Of a stretch of 64,000 bases of DNA, positions 1-11,701 are shown in pieces (position 1 is the first letter of the stretch; each line of letters starts with the position of its first letter). Under the pieces are notes generated by a model, which was not told where the DNA came from, did not search any database, and saw only the letters and a list, made by a program, of their open reading frames with translations. Made by a program: the position numbers and the translations under genes. The stretch comes from Spirodela intermedia. Taxonomy: Eukaryota; Streptophyta; Magnoliopsida; Alismatales; Araceae. The stretch covers positions 597,001 through 661,000 of the forward strand of contig LR746279.1 in the NCBI GenBank assembly GCA_902729315.2. Reading direction: 5' to 3'.

Positions 1-3000
1 TTTTCTTCATGATTGATGGGGTGCATAAGAAGCTCTTGGCAGCGTTCTTCAGGACAGCAGCAGGACTGTCATCACTTGAAGGGGAGTCCCATAACTTGTA
101 TGGAGTGGAGCAGCTCATGGAGGACATCATCAGCTGTCGAATGCCAAGAGGGCTGTAAGCCTGCTGCAGATCACTGGAGGATACAAGATCACAGCTGACG
201 AAAGGGATATCTAGACTTGGGAACCGAGGAGGCTCATAGAATAAAGAACCTAAGTCCCGATCTTCTTCTGAATCACGCTTCTCATTAATGGAAGATGGAT
301 GAGACTTAGTGAGATCATCAGGTTCAGAGAGATTTACTTCCGCAGAAATTTGCTCTTGTTCTTGACAACTTTCCACAGATATGTGGGAATTATCATGGTC
401 GGTGACCCTATAAACAGTAGGATTGCCGTTTTGCATAAAACAATCATATGGAATCGTGTAGAATTCTGAGTTCGGAGTCCCATCAACATCCATGCTGCTG
501 TTGATTCCATATGAAGCTTGAAGAGGGTCTGAAGACGGGAAGATCTGGGAGCAAGTTATAGACAACATATCAGGGGCATTCACTGGATAATCGAGAACTT
601 TGCATGGTTGAAAGCCCTGAATATCACATTGGCTAGTCGTGGAAATTGCTGAATAATCCAAACGATTGACATCTGACCCGGAGGTTGAATTCCTCAGGTC
701 ACTCTTCCCCTCCAAAAATTTACTACAATACCCGGTGGGTATTGGCATTGTACCCTGGTCATCACCACCTGAATAATCAAAACCATCACATGGTTCACAA
801 TCTTGAGTGTCAGATTGGCTAGTTGTGGTGCCCGTACAATAATCCGAATGGTTAACATTTGAACCACAAGAAGAAGGATGCCTTTGGTCACACCTTTCCA
901 AAAAAATATTACGGCAGATGAGCATTCTATCCTGATCATCACCACCCAAACCTGTACAGTAACCCACATTACTAACATTCGACAAAATAGAGCTCCTTGA
1001 GTCACTTGCAGCGGCAAAAGGATTCTCAGAAATATGCATATTATCCTGATCATCATCACCCTCAACAGCATTCTCCAAAGAATAGGAACTGTTGTAAGCT
1101 AAAGAGTCTGAAAATAAAACAGATCCTCTGAATTCACATTTCTCATTGGCAGGGGCCGGACACTGTTTTGGATCCCTTAACAGTCCTGGAGTTTTCCGTG
1201 CATCTTCAAGAGAAGACATGCTGGACTGTTCATGTAAATCGATTTGGCCCAGGACACATTCAGAGATCCCACCATCGGGTACTGAGTTCTCATCTGATAA
1301 ATTCACAGAAATGCATTGCATGTGATGCTCTTTCGAGCACAAAATCGAGGGAGGATTTCGCATGTTCTCGTTGCCAGTATCTTCTCCATTTCTGTCCTCA
1401 TCCGCACTCCGCAAAGCTGCATTCGCCACTTCACAGTCCGACTGAGAACAGCCGACCTGTACAGTCTCTTGGCTGCACTCTGATATCTCCATGATGTCCA
1501 TGTCTTTAGAACAAGTATCTCCAGTCCTTTGTTGTGTTTTAGTAAGAGATGAAGCTCCGGAGCACTTTGAACTTTCTACATGAGGTAGACCCTGGAATTG
1601 TGAAAGCAAACCTGATGAAAGATATGAGTCCAACTTCTTTTTGACAGAGCTGTTCCAATGATTTTTTATGGCATTATCAGTCCTGGAGATTCATAGGAAG
1701 AACTTTTCAGTGAAATGGGATGGAACACCTGAGCTTTTTAATAAATCATTTAATGCAAAACGATAAACATAAAGGGACGTAGTTATAAACACCAAAAGTA
1801 TAACCCATGAATCAGAAAGTATTCTACACAACGAACATCAAATGGCAATTGGGACAAATAAATTGGCAGAGAAATGACTCCTACCTTCCAGGTAAAAATT
1901 TTGTCAACTCTGCCCACTTGTTTCCATAGATCTGATGAGCGTGTATCAATGCCAACTCCTCTTCCTGAGTCCATGCTTCCTTGCTGATTGCAGGGTTTAG
2001 GTGATTGTGCCATCTGCAATATTTCCATATTGTGAGTAACATGTATCTTCAATCGACACAAAAAAACTTTCAACACGTGCAAACAACAGATTACAACTTT
2101 TACTACAATTTTTTCACTTGAAGATCATGCTAGTTAATAATAACTAGTAAAAATTCCAGAAAAAACAAACCCAGAAAAATGAGAAAGTAGCAATTGCAGC
2201 AAGATAATCAAGAGGAAAAGTGAAGTGTCTGGCATGCGTTCAACAATGAGCGGGAGAAACACCCCCCAGCAACAAAATACGAATGACAGTTAATCTATGG
2301 CTCTACTAATAGCGCGATAGATGATTAATGTAATTCAATACATAAATAGACGGGCTAGTTAATTACTGTTAATTAACTAGTCCGTATATTTATATTAACC
2401 ATAGGTCAATAAAATGGTGTCGATCTATAGGTTTTAGATTATTTTTTTTTATAATTTCTCTAGCAGAATATGTTTTAATTTATCAGAATCGGAGGATAAA
2501 TTAGTAGCAGGTTATAAAATAGCTAGCAGTAAAAAAAAGTTATCAAATTTTTTATACTCGATGAATTTGATATTAAAGTAAAATAAATAAATACCAATAG
2601 AATGAATATCTAATAATTGACTCAACGACGTTAGAACTTTAAAAAATTAGGTTACAATTTCATGAAGCACACTCGTAACGTTTTGTGTAAATAATATTAA
2701 CAATAATAATAAGATGGGTACAGTAGAAGCCATATAGAATGAATAAACAGATCAATTGAGGAGAATTTGCGAGTACCTTTCCCGGCACTGCTTTCCAATG
2801 CGTCCAGGTAGGGCTTGCGCGATGGTTGACCACTTTTTAGGCCCATGTTTATTGACCATTTCAATAATGATATCATCTTCCTGGAAAGGAGAAAAAATCT
2901 AGATAAACTGAAAGGGAAAATAGAAAATGACAGAACAGAGAGCACGGAGTAGAATGATAAAAGAATTGCATAAAAAGTAAATTACTTCTTTTGACCAAGG

Positions 3001-4638
3001 TCCTTTCACTAGCTCGGGATTTAAAACTTTCTGCCATCTGTGTAAGCACTGTACATCAGTCCGATCCTTGAAGCATTCAGCTATAAAATGAAGAAAAAGG
3101 GTCAAAATCCACAACAGGAGCGTATGAAAAATGCTGCAAATAAAAAAAAATCGGGATCACTGGCTTGAACAAAAAAATTGGAAAATCAGGAGAGAGTAAA
3201 ATGAAAACAAAGCTAAAATTGTCTCCCGATTACACATGGAAATCAAGGTTACAACAGATCAGAAGGAAATATTGACAAACGTCCTGAAAATTTCGAAGAG
3301 GACACCACAATGGAGGGAAAAGGCCAGGAGTCTGTATTGGAAATTGACACAAAATGGCTACGAGAAAATGTACCAGCTGCTTCATACATTGTCCAGGATT
3401 TCAGAAAAATTATAGAAATGTCCATCCAAAGAGGCATTTCGAGACATGTAAACTAATCATAGCAAAAATAACATTGGACAATTTTTGGAAAGAAAAAAAA
3501 TTAATATTTATCTTTAGGTATTACCGAACAAGGAAAGTTTGAAAAATATTTAAGACAGGCCGCGAAACATAATCGAACTATTTTCATTATTACCTATCTT
3601 TTTCCAATTTCTTCCTTTGTGACGTTGGACAGCTCTAAAGAGTATGGCATCCTGCACAAACAAACCCAAAAAGCACATTGTATCAAATAAATGTCTGGTA
3701 CGTAAGTTAAAGGAATCGTTAATGTAGATAATGTCGCAAATTATGCACATGCATTACTGGGAACTGAATACATTACCGAGTATGTCCAATCTCTATATTT
3801 CTAGTCCAAGCATCAACGTCATGAGAGCAAAATATTTTTCTCCATGCAGTTAAAACAACAATGGAATACTAGTACATAAGAAGAACAGATAAAATTGAGA
3901 AGTGGAGAAAAATTGGAAAAGACGATGTTTTACAACCACAAATGTACCCTACAGAATCCTAAGCAGAATATCATTTCGGTTAGGTTTCAAATGGAAAAAA
4001 TTATGCTGATCCGAGCGTCAATTTCCCACAGCAAGCTGCCATAGCTTTTCTCGCAGTAGGGATAGCAAGAAAAAAATAAACAGTCGAAGGGGAAATATGA
4101 GGCCCTATATAATATGGGATCCCATGATTTGATCAGTTAAGGGAAAATATAGATTTGCCAAATGCTGCACCATTACATTGGACTAATTAGCTTGTAACTC
4201 ATCCATACCAAACTGGGAAAAAATGAAGATCTTTACAAAAGCATAAATTTAAGAGTATCCACTTACTTCTTCAGGTGTCCACCGTCCCTTCGTTGACCTT
4301 CGAGTCGGTCCACTTATCCTTCTACGGAAAAACATCACTCGAACGTATTAATGAAAAATTTTAAAGAAAAGTTTCTTCCATTTTCTCAGGCATGACAATT
4401 GGGCCGTGCCCATTGATGGGATAGAATGTGGCGAGCGAAGCAAATATGCCCCATAGGTGGGTTTCAAGATGTATAGAAACAGAGAGAAAGGAAGAGGAAC
4501 TAGAGAAAAAGGTAAGAGTCTCTTGAAAAATTACCCGTGCACCGGTCTTTGTTCTTGAAAATGACTACTGTTCTCTTCATGGAGAGCAGTAGTTGGCTCC
4601 TCGCCTCTCCCATAGCTTCTTGAAGTTTCATTGGCCAT
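1..4638 (-). CDS. MYB3R: Three-repeat MYB (MYB3R) transcription factor, 3' end outside window
   Basis: Exons on the minus strand: 4638-4535, 4321-4267, 3651-3594, 3080-2986, 2880-2777, 2013-1885 and 1682-1 (continues off the left edge); all junctions are GT-AG. About 742 residues are visible. Three MYB repeats follow a short N-terminus: R1 starts at about residue 44 (TKGRWTPEED, then GRNWKKIAECF), R2 contains VKGPWSKEEDDIIIEMV and KKWSTIAQALPGR, R3 contains KEAWTQEEELALIHAH and NKWAELTKFLPGRTDNAIKN. The long last exon carries the plant MYB3R hallmark YSPLGIRQLMMSS near the left edge. This family binds MSA elements (AACGG core) of G2/M genes such as cyclin B and acts as activator or repressor in cell division. 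The start ATG at 4638 sits in GATATGGCC and keeps the frame into R1. Family assignment is secure; activator versus repressor type cannot be told here. Confidence 0.96.
2350..2385. repeat. Short inverted repeat in MYB3R intron
   Basis: Arms 2350-2365 (ACGGGCTAGTTAATTA) and 2370-2385 (TAATTAACTAGTCCGT) are complementary at 15 of 16 positions with a 4-base loop. Weaker complementarity continues outward into the flanking AT-rich DNA. Confidence 0.85.
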
Positions 4639-5964
4639 ATCCCCTCGGTCGTCGAGTGAATTTGCATATCCGGAAGCCTAATTCATTAATGAACTCCCCG
4701 AAGACCATTACCAAAGGTGCGCGCTGGGTACTGGTTCCCTCACATTGGAGATATGAGGAGCTGAAATGCATATCAAGATGTGACGAATCGTCGTCTAACA
4801 GGAGAGAGAAAATTCTTTTTTGGCGTCTAGCTATTCCTTCTCCCATCAAAAGATAGAATCGATCGGCCCCTGTGTTTGCACAAACCCTCCGATGAAAAGA
4901 AAACAAAGTTTCTACCCCAAAAACTCGCGGATCTGGGAGGAAAACAGCTTCCCTCCCTATTTCTCGAATCAAGACGCTAATACATCCGCGAGGAAGGAAC
5001 GCCAGGCAGGAATCTAAGAAAAAGAAGATGAAGAAAACCTCGGGAAGCTGAAAGCGTAGGCAGCGCTCCTCCCTCCACGGCGTCAGATCTCCTCTCCTCC
5101 TGGGGCAGAACCACACTTTCCGGAGCGGATGAGTCGGCGCCGATCGTCTCCTCCACCCCCCGGAAGCGGCGGCGCAAGCGGAGAGCAGTGAGAGGGGGGC
5201 CGTCGACAGAGAGAGAGATAGTAGTTGCCTGTCTTGGTCTGACGGCCAAATGGAGACGTTGTTGGCTGTCCATTTTTTGAATTGTGAAAGAGGGATCCCA
5301 ACGGGTGTGGCCCATCTGGGCCGCCTCGGGCAAGCCCAATAGTACCGTTATTTGGGCCCATTTTTACAGAAGGCCAACATTGCAAACTGGGTCTAATACA
5401 CAGGCCCGTTTACTCCATTCTAGGAGCCAGGTCAACGGCCGGAGTGAGCCCCCAAAACCCTCCGAATCCATGCCGATATAAATACATTATTCTATACTAA
5501 AATTTATAATATTTAAACGTGTAATTAGAAAGAGAATACATTTTAATTAAATAAAAATAGTTTTTTAAATTATGGAATTCGTCTCATAGAGAGTGGGGAA
5601 GAAAGAATAAGCCATTAAAATTCATTATAATAATAATAATAATAAATCTGCACTACGCCCTGTTATCAATGGTCAAGTTCTCTGATTTATTATTCGGCTT
5701 TATTTAATAATTTTAAAGAGTTAAAAAAATCCCCGAAATAACCTAGGGCTCACTCGATCAAAGGCCTGTTCTGTCTCCCCCACTGTCCCACGTCCAGGTC
5801 CTCAAGAGGGAATTGGCGGGAAACGGAGCCCCACTTTCTGTATAAGAGGGAAGAACCGGCTAAATGGTTGTCTTTCTCCACCATAGCTCAGCTCCCAGAT
5901 CGTCTCCTTCCTGTCGCCGGGGCAGAGTCGATCGGATTGGTTACGATTGCCGTCCGTCAGAGGA
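4639..5964. promoter_or_regulatory. Divergent promoter region between MYB3R and RPA2
   Basis: No supportable gene. The MYB3R 5' leader probably occupies the left part. A cluster of site II motifs (TGGGCC, GGCCCA, GGGCCCA) lies at about 5308-5410, followed by an AT-rich stretch with an (ATA)n run near 5626-5642. The right part holds the RPA2 proximal promoter with an E2F-type site. Confidence 0.6.
5813..5823 (+). promoter_or_regulatory. E2F-type site upstream of RPA2
   Basis: TTGGCGGGAAA fits the E2F/DP consensus (reverse TTTCCCGCCAA). It lies about 140 bp before the RPA2 start codon. Replication genes including plant RPA subunits are known E2F targets in late G1/S, so the position supports S-phase control. 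Binding itself is inferred. Confidence 0.7.
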
Positions 5965-8900
5965 ATGTACGGGCAGATGGACGGGTCCGCTCTCTTCTCC
6001 GGCGGCGGGTTCATGCCATCGCAGGCTACACAGGTCCCCGATTCCGGCGTATCTCCTGCGAAGGTAAGGGAACCGCCATCTTCCATCTCTCTCTATCTCT
6101 CTCTGAGTTCACCTTCTCCATCCACCCCTTCACCTCTTGATTTTTCTTCTGGTTCGCTCGTGTTGTTCCCCTCGCAGAATCGCGGCTCGCAAGGTGTTAT
6201 CCCGCTGACGGTGAAGCAGATCAGCGAAGCCTTTCACCTCAGCGATGATAAGTCCAACTTCGTCGTTGACGGAGTCGAAGTCTCCAATGTAAAGTTTCAT
6301 CGGGAGCTTATTTTTTCCCTTCTCTCTCATATCTGGGGTAGGGTAAGGAGGACTGTAAACTTCGATTTGTCGAGCCATCATGCGTGATTTATTCGATGCC
6401 TTCGCGATAGGTGACGCTTGTCGGGCTGGTGACGAGCAAGGTGGAGAGGGTCACGGATGTTTCCTTCACGCTCGATGATGGCACGGGCCGGATTGACATC
6501 AACAGATGGTGGAATTATTTCTTAAAAAACACCTGTTGACTGAAGTGGCCTCACCTTCTTTATGTTTTATGATTGTCTAATGGTTTTCGTCATCCATTTC
6601 CTTATGCAGGGTGAACGAAAGCTCTGACGCAAATGAGATGGCAAAGATTTTGTAAGTGTCGCTGGACGAAACTCCTGACGGCAGAGGCGGTTCTCATTTT
6701 GCCTCTGTTTTTTGTCATAAGCCGTATTACTTACTGTATATAAGGGAAAATTTTATTATTGACAATCGTCGTTTGGTGACGAATATTTATGTTAGGAATG
6801 GGATGTATGTCAAGGTCAATGGCCAGTTAAAGGGTTTTCATGGCAAAAAGCACGCGGTTGCCTTCTCTATCAGGTACTTATGTACATACTATCTATCTTT
6901 CAAGAAAACATACGAGATAACTTGTTGCAAGATGAATGTAAGCCTGTGTTCATCATACTATCTTTTGAGGTTTACACCTTTTATAGTTTTTCCCGTTCGC
7001 ATTACTTATGCGTGTTCTTCTCAGCTTAAATGGATACTATGCAACCGTGATGCAAAAAGTTGTAATTTGTCTCTCATTAGCACCAAAAGTGCATATTTTC
7101 ACCAAAAATGCATTATCTACACCACTGTCATCATTTGGTGAATCTCTGCTTCTCAAAAGTTTAAATTTCTGAATGATATTAGACCATGATATAATAGTTA
7201 TATCTAAAAATGATTTCGAGGTTCACATCTGGGGCTTCAAATGATATTTGTGATGCTGCCTTTTTGGTTAGCTGCATCAAAATACGGCCCTTGAGTGAAT
7301 TCCCATTCTGTCGCATCCTTCCTAGGACACAATGTCATCAGAAGTTGCTTGTTGACCGGGTTGTGTCCTTTTTATTTTCCTATTCTAAAATTTGATACAA
7401 GAAGACTTGGAACAAAATTGGTATTGCACCTTTGGCCAGATCTCGCTCTTCTCAGCTTTTATTTCATAGGTATTAAGCGTGTACTACTTCATTTGTTGGG
7501 GTACACACGAACGTGATCCAATCTAAATCCTATGGCCGAGATACTTTGGAAACATTTGTTAAGTGGTAGAAATTTTTGGCAATTTCACGTTCAATGAATC
7601 TATTTTTTCCCTTTCATTTTCCCAAGGTAGCAGTTCCTAATCTTCTTTGACACGAAACATGGTATTTGAAATTAGCCTGAGCAAACTTTTATAGGATTGA
7701 TTTCAAACATCACATATTACGAGTCATTGATTTTGTCTAATTGGCCAAAGAAAAATAGCACTCCAAACTGAGATAGATCTCACTATTCTAACTGCATCAC
7801 AGAGTAAGGTTAAACGTGGCAAAATTGGATAAGTTCACATATTAACTTGCATGTAAATTATATTTCAAGGCTTTTTCAGTAATCATTTATTCATTGCAAG
7901 TCTGAGGTTGGCGATCACTTGCCAAGCTGATGCTTTATCCATTCTTTTTTTTTAATCAGGCAGGTTTGACTTTTAGCCATTTTTAGCTTTCCTAACCACG
8001 GGATTCGGCAAAATTAATCGTGGAAAGTAAAATAATTTGGACTGGATGTATTTTTCTGGTGGGATTGTAGGCATTGATAGAACGCCCTTGAATACAAATA
8101 AATCGCTGTTGCAGCAGTATTCACCAACAAGCAGTTGACTTACGCCTACAGCAGCCACTCCTGATCTATATAACTTTGTACAGTGATCATAATCCTTTCA
8201 GAGACTCAGACACCTGGATGCCGCCCTCCTCGTCCCTCCTAACACCACATCGTATAACCTGATATGCCTAGGCTGACACGCCTCACCTCCTTCTCCAGGC
8301 CCATAACCGACTTCAACGACATCACGCTTCACTTCCTCGAGTGCATCTACGTTCATCTCCATAACTCTGGCTCCAAGGTACATTACCCTACTCGACGACC
8401 CACACATTTTCCCAGATATTACCTGATTTGTCCCCCTGCAGGCTAGGGAAGCCGCGGACCGGCCGCCTTCTGTCGCAGGCGGCGTCCCATACCAGGCCCC
8501 GGTTTCCAACCAGGTGAGGATCCGCGCACGTGGCTCCAGCGTCAGAATCTCTCGTGTTTCTCACATACTTTCTGCCTTCTGTTCTCAGTTCTCTGCGTAT
8601 TCCAGCAGCAAAGGATCTGACGACGTACTGAACGTGGTTCTAGAGTTCTTCAACGACCCAGCAAACCTGTGAGCTTGATTTCTACACTTTTAACCCTTGA
8701 GAGTTGCATAATTTTCTTTTTGTCCCGTTGACCTGAGATTAATCCCAAGTCCCCTCAATCAGTCAATCAGTCAAATCAATCAAATCGTATGCAGTGTTTC
8801 ATCCATTTTTGCCACTGTTGACCAGTACCCCCCTCCCCCCCAGGAACTGTGGCCCTGTCAAATCATTCATTCCCGGCCTTGGTTAATGACCTTCTCATCG

Positions 8901-8994
8901 ACCCGCTGCTGTTTTTGTTCCAGTAAAAACGAGCATGGATTGCACGTGGACGAAGTCGTACGGCGCTTGGGTCTGCCACCTAATAAGATCAAGT

Positions 8995-9043
<49 letters not shown>

Positions 9044-9161
9044 CGAGTCTTACCGAATCATCCTGTTATTTTACAGGGATGCGATCAATTACCACGTAGA
9101 TGTGGGTCACATCTACTCCACGATTGACGACAACCACTTCAAGTCGGCGATGAACGGCTAG
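5965..9161 (+). CDS. RPA2: Replication protein A 32 kDa subunit (RPA2/RPA32)
   Basis: Ten exons: 5965-6063, 6178-6288, 6411-6508, 6610-6651, 6796-6873, 8299-8377, 8442-8513, 8589-8668, 8924-8992, 9077-9161, giving 270 residues. RPA2 is the middle subunit of the trimeric single-strand DNA binding complex used in replication, repair and recombination. The glycine/serine-rich N-terminus (MYGQMDGSALFSGGGF) is the usual phosphorylation region. The OB-fold follows: IPLTVKQISEA, VTLVGLVTSKVERVTDVSF, DDGTGRIDINRWVNE, GMYVKVNGQLKGFHGKKH, and PITDFNDITLHFLECIYVHL. The C-terminal winged helix includes HGLHVDEVVRRLGLPPNKIK and ends HFKSAMNG. Intron 5 is long (about 1.4 kb, 6874-8298) and shows no gene. 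Intron 9 starts with a (CT)n run. All junctions are GT-AG; length is normal for the family. Confidence 0.96.
8999..9032 (+). repeat. (CT)n microsatellite in RPA2 intron 9
   Basis: About 17 uninterrupted CT units lie just downstream of the donor of RPA2 intron 9. It is one of more than twenty (CT)n/(GA)n tracts in the window. Confidence 0.95.
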
Positions 9162-9950
9162 TTTTTCTCTTCTCTCTCTCTCTCTCTCTCTCACTTGAGG
9201 TAATCCCTGCCCAAGACGTCGATGCTTTACATGCTATGCTCGTGTCTGAAACTGTGCGGCCAAACCCCAGGCATTATTGAGGACTCCGCCTAGGTAATGG
9301 GCCTAGGAATCTAGAGGGCTGTAATTATTAGGCCCATTGTCCGTAATGGGCAGGGCAATGTGGAGCCTACTGTCCCAGTTGGGCTCCAAACAGATGAGCG
9401 TTCTTAGGGACCGTGCTCGTAAAATAGGAGTCATTAAATGAAAGTTAGGGCCTTAGTTCATCGCATTTAATTCCCTCTTGTTCCATTATGAAGGTTGTCT
9501 AGTTTAGTCATGTCGGTGCCAACACCAAGGACAAGGATTTTATTACACCAATGAGGGGGTCCTCCATCCAGATATCTTTTCCCTGGCTGTGACGTGGCAG
9601 AAAAGCCGTAGAGAGAGATGGAAGAGAGAGAGAGAAATAATGGAGCTAGCCTGTCTCCAATCTATCATCAGCCTTCCCTAACATTCTTCTTTGAATGCAT
9701 AAATGGGCCGGGCCGAGCGATTTTCTCCGGGCTTCTGACCGGATTCTGGAGAGGAGACACACAGACACTAAGTACACATTTTATTTACATGGGTGCTGAT
9801 TAATTTAAATTTTTTATTGTTCATATCCCATCAATTCTATGGGCGGAGACATTAATGCGACCATTCCAGTACAGGAAGCGAGCCGCTGACTTTTGGTGGA
9901 CGGGTTCGGATCTCAATGCCGGCTTGGATCCGGTTCGAGAGGGTGCTGGG
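9162..9950. other. Convergent intergenic spacer, RPA2 / RLCK 3' sides
   Basis: No gene seen. It holds the 3' flanks of two converging genes, a short (CT)n run at about 9172-9192, and a site II cluster at about 9297-9385 that includes an imperfect inverted pair AATGGGCC / GGCCCATT at 9296 and 9335. Confidence 0.6.
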
Positions 9951-11701
9951 TCAGGAGTTGGTCTGTGAGGACGGGGAGGAGAGGGACGAGTCGAACTCGT
10001 CCATATCGTCCAGGTCGTCCAGGTCGTCCAAGTCCCAAAACGGCTCCTCTCCCTCTTCCAACGCCTTGTTCCACATTTCCCGAGAGATCTCCCCGCCCTC
10101 CAGCATTTCCACCACCTAGAATTCAACCACGTTTTATACTCGGTAAAATGTCATTTTCGATATATTTAATATTTCCTATATTCTCAAGTTTAGACGATAA
10201 TTGGGGAGATCTTCAGGGCAAGGGAAGGAGATTTCTTTCGTTGACTGTGAAATCTGGTTGACTTTTTTTTTTGGGAAAATGCGCGATGGAGGATGGGGAT
10301 GATGGGGAAAAGTAAGTACCTCGTCCATGGAAGGCCGCCAAGCTGCCGCCGCTCTGGTGCAGAGCGAGGCGGCGAAGACCATCCTCTCGAGCTGGTCACC
10401 GTCGTAGTCGTCTCCCAGCTCCGGATCCACCAGCTCCTTCATGGCGCCGCTGTGTAGATGGGGTCGGGCCTGCAGTGGCGGCTGGTCAACTCTGTTACAG
10501 GAACTCACAGGGGAAGCAAACCCTGATGGGAAAAGCATAAGGTTTACCCAATTGAGCAAGCTATGGTGGAACCCGTCGACGGGCTTCCTCCCGGAGATGA
10601 TCTCCAGGAGGAGGACGCCGAAGGCAAAGACGTCCGTCTTCTCGTCCACCATGCCATGCATGAAGTACTCCGGCGCGAGGTACCTGCGAGATTCCGAGGT
10701 GAATGGGGCTGCAGAGAGAAGAAGAAGAAGAAGAAGCTTGGCGGCGGCGGAGAAGAGGACGAACCCGAAGGTCCCCTCGATGGGGGCGACGGCGCGGTGG
10801 GTCCACTCCGACGGTAGCCATCTCGCCAGCCCGAAGTCGGAGATCTGTTGACGGGAAAAGAGGAGCTCGAGATTCAGGTGCCGGAATCTGGGGGAGGAAG
10901 CCACCGTTCGCCGGAGATTATCCGGCGATCTTCCGCCTTACCTGAGGTTCGTAGTCGGCGGTCAGGAGAATGTTGGACGCCTTCACGTCCCTGTGGATGA
11001 TCCTTCTCCGGCAGCCCTTATGGAGATAGCGAAGCCCCTTGGCCGTCCCCACGGCGATTCTCTGCCGAAGCTTCCAGTCCACCGGCGGCAACTCCTCGTC
11101 TTCACAGAATCCCCATCAGAATTATCATCGGAGAAGCTCAGAACGAGAGAGAGAGAGAGAGAGGTTTTCTGGTCATACCGTGGAGGAGAGAGGAGAGGGA
11201 GCCAATGGGGGAGAGCTCGAAGACGAGGTAAAGGTCGCGGTCGACGCAGCAGCCGAGGAGAGATGAGACGTTGGGGTGGCGGACATGGCCGACCGTCCCG
11301 AGCTCTGTCAAGAACTCCTTCTCTCTCCTCTCCTCCGTGGAGACCTGGGCCAGCCTCTTCACCGCGACCCTCCGCCCATCTCGGAGGACCCCCTTGTACA
11401 CCTCCGCGTACCCTCCCCTCCCCACCAGGTTTCCTGCCGGAATCAGACGTTCCATCATAGTCACAGGAGAGAGAGAGATAGGGAGAGAGAGAACAATTTC
11501 GCGGATAAGGAGAGTACCTGGATGGAATCCCTCCGTGGCGTGGAAGATCTCGTCGTAGGGGAAGCACCGCCAGGTGGGCTGCTCGACGCCGTCCGATTCC
11601 GCCGTCGGGGAGCTCCCGTCGCCGTCCCCGCCTCTCCTCTCCCTCCTGCCGATTGAGAGGAGCCACTTGAGGGCTCCCTTCTTGAGTTGCAAGCTCCGCA
11701 T
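9951..11701 (-). CDS. Receptor-like cytoplasmic kinase, subfamily VI (RBK1/2-like)
   Basis: Seven exons: 11701-11518, 11433-11179, 11099-10942, 10844-10765, 10683-10548, 10469-10320, 10115-9951; 375 residues. There is no signal peptide or membrane segment, so this is a cytoplasmic kinase. The kinase domain shows the glycine loop [11 protein letters not shown], catalytic lysine in [17 protein letters not shown] catalytic loop, [10 protein letters not shown], and [14 protein letters not shown]. The N-terminal block before the kinase ([18 protein letters not shown]) is typical of RLCK-VI, whose Arabidopsis members RBK1/RBK2 interact with ROP GTPases. The C-terminus is very acidic with [15 protein letters not shown] followed by a serine tail. 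The exon 3 acceptor (GTGAAG) was chosen because it alone joins the frame; a neighbouring AG would shift it. Function in ROP signalling is inferred from family. Confidence 0.92.
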
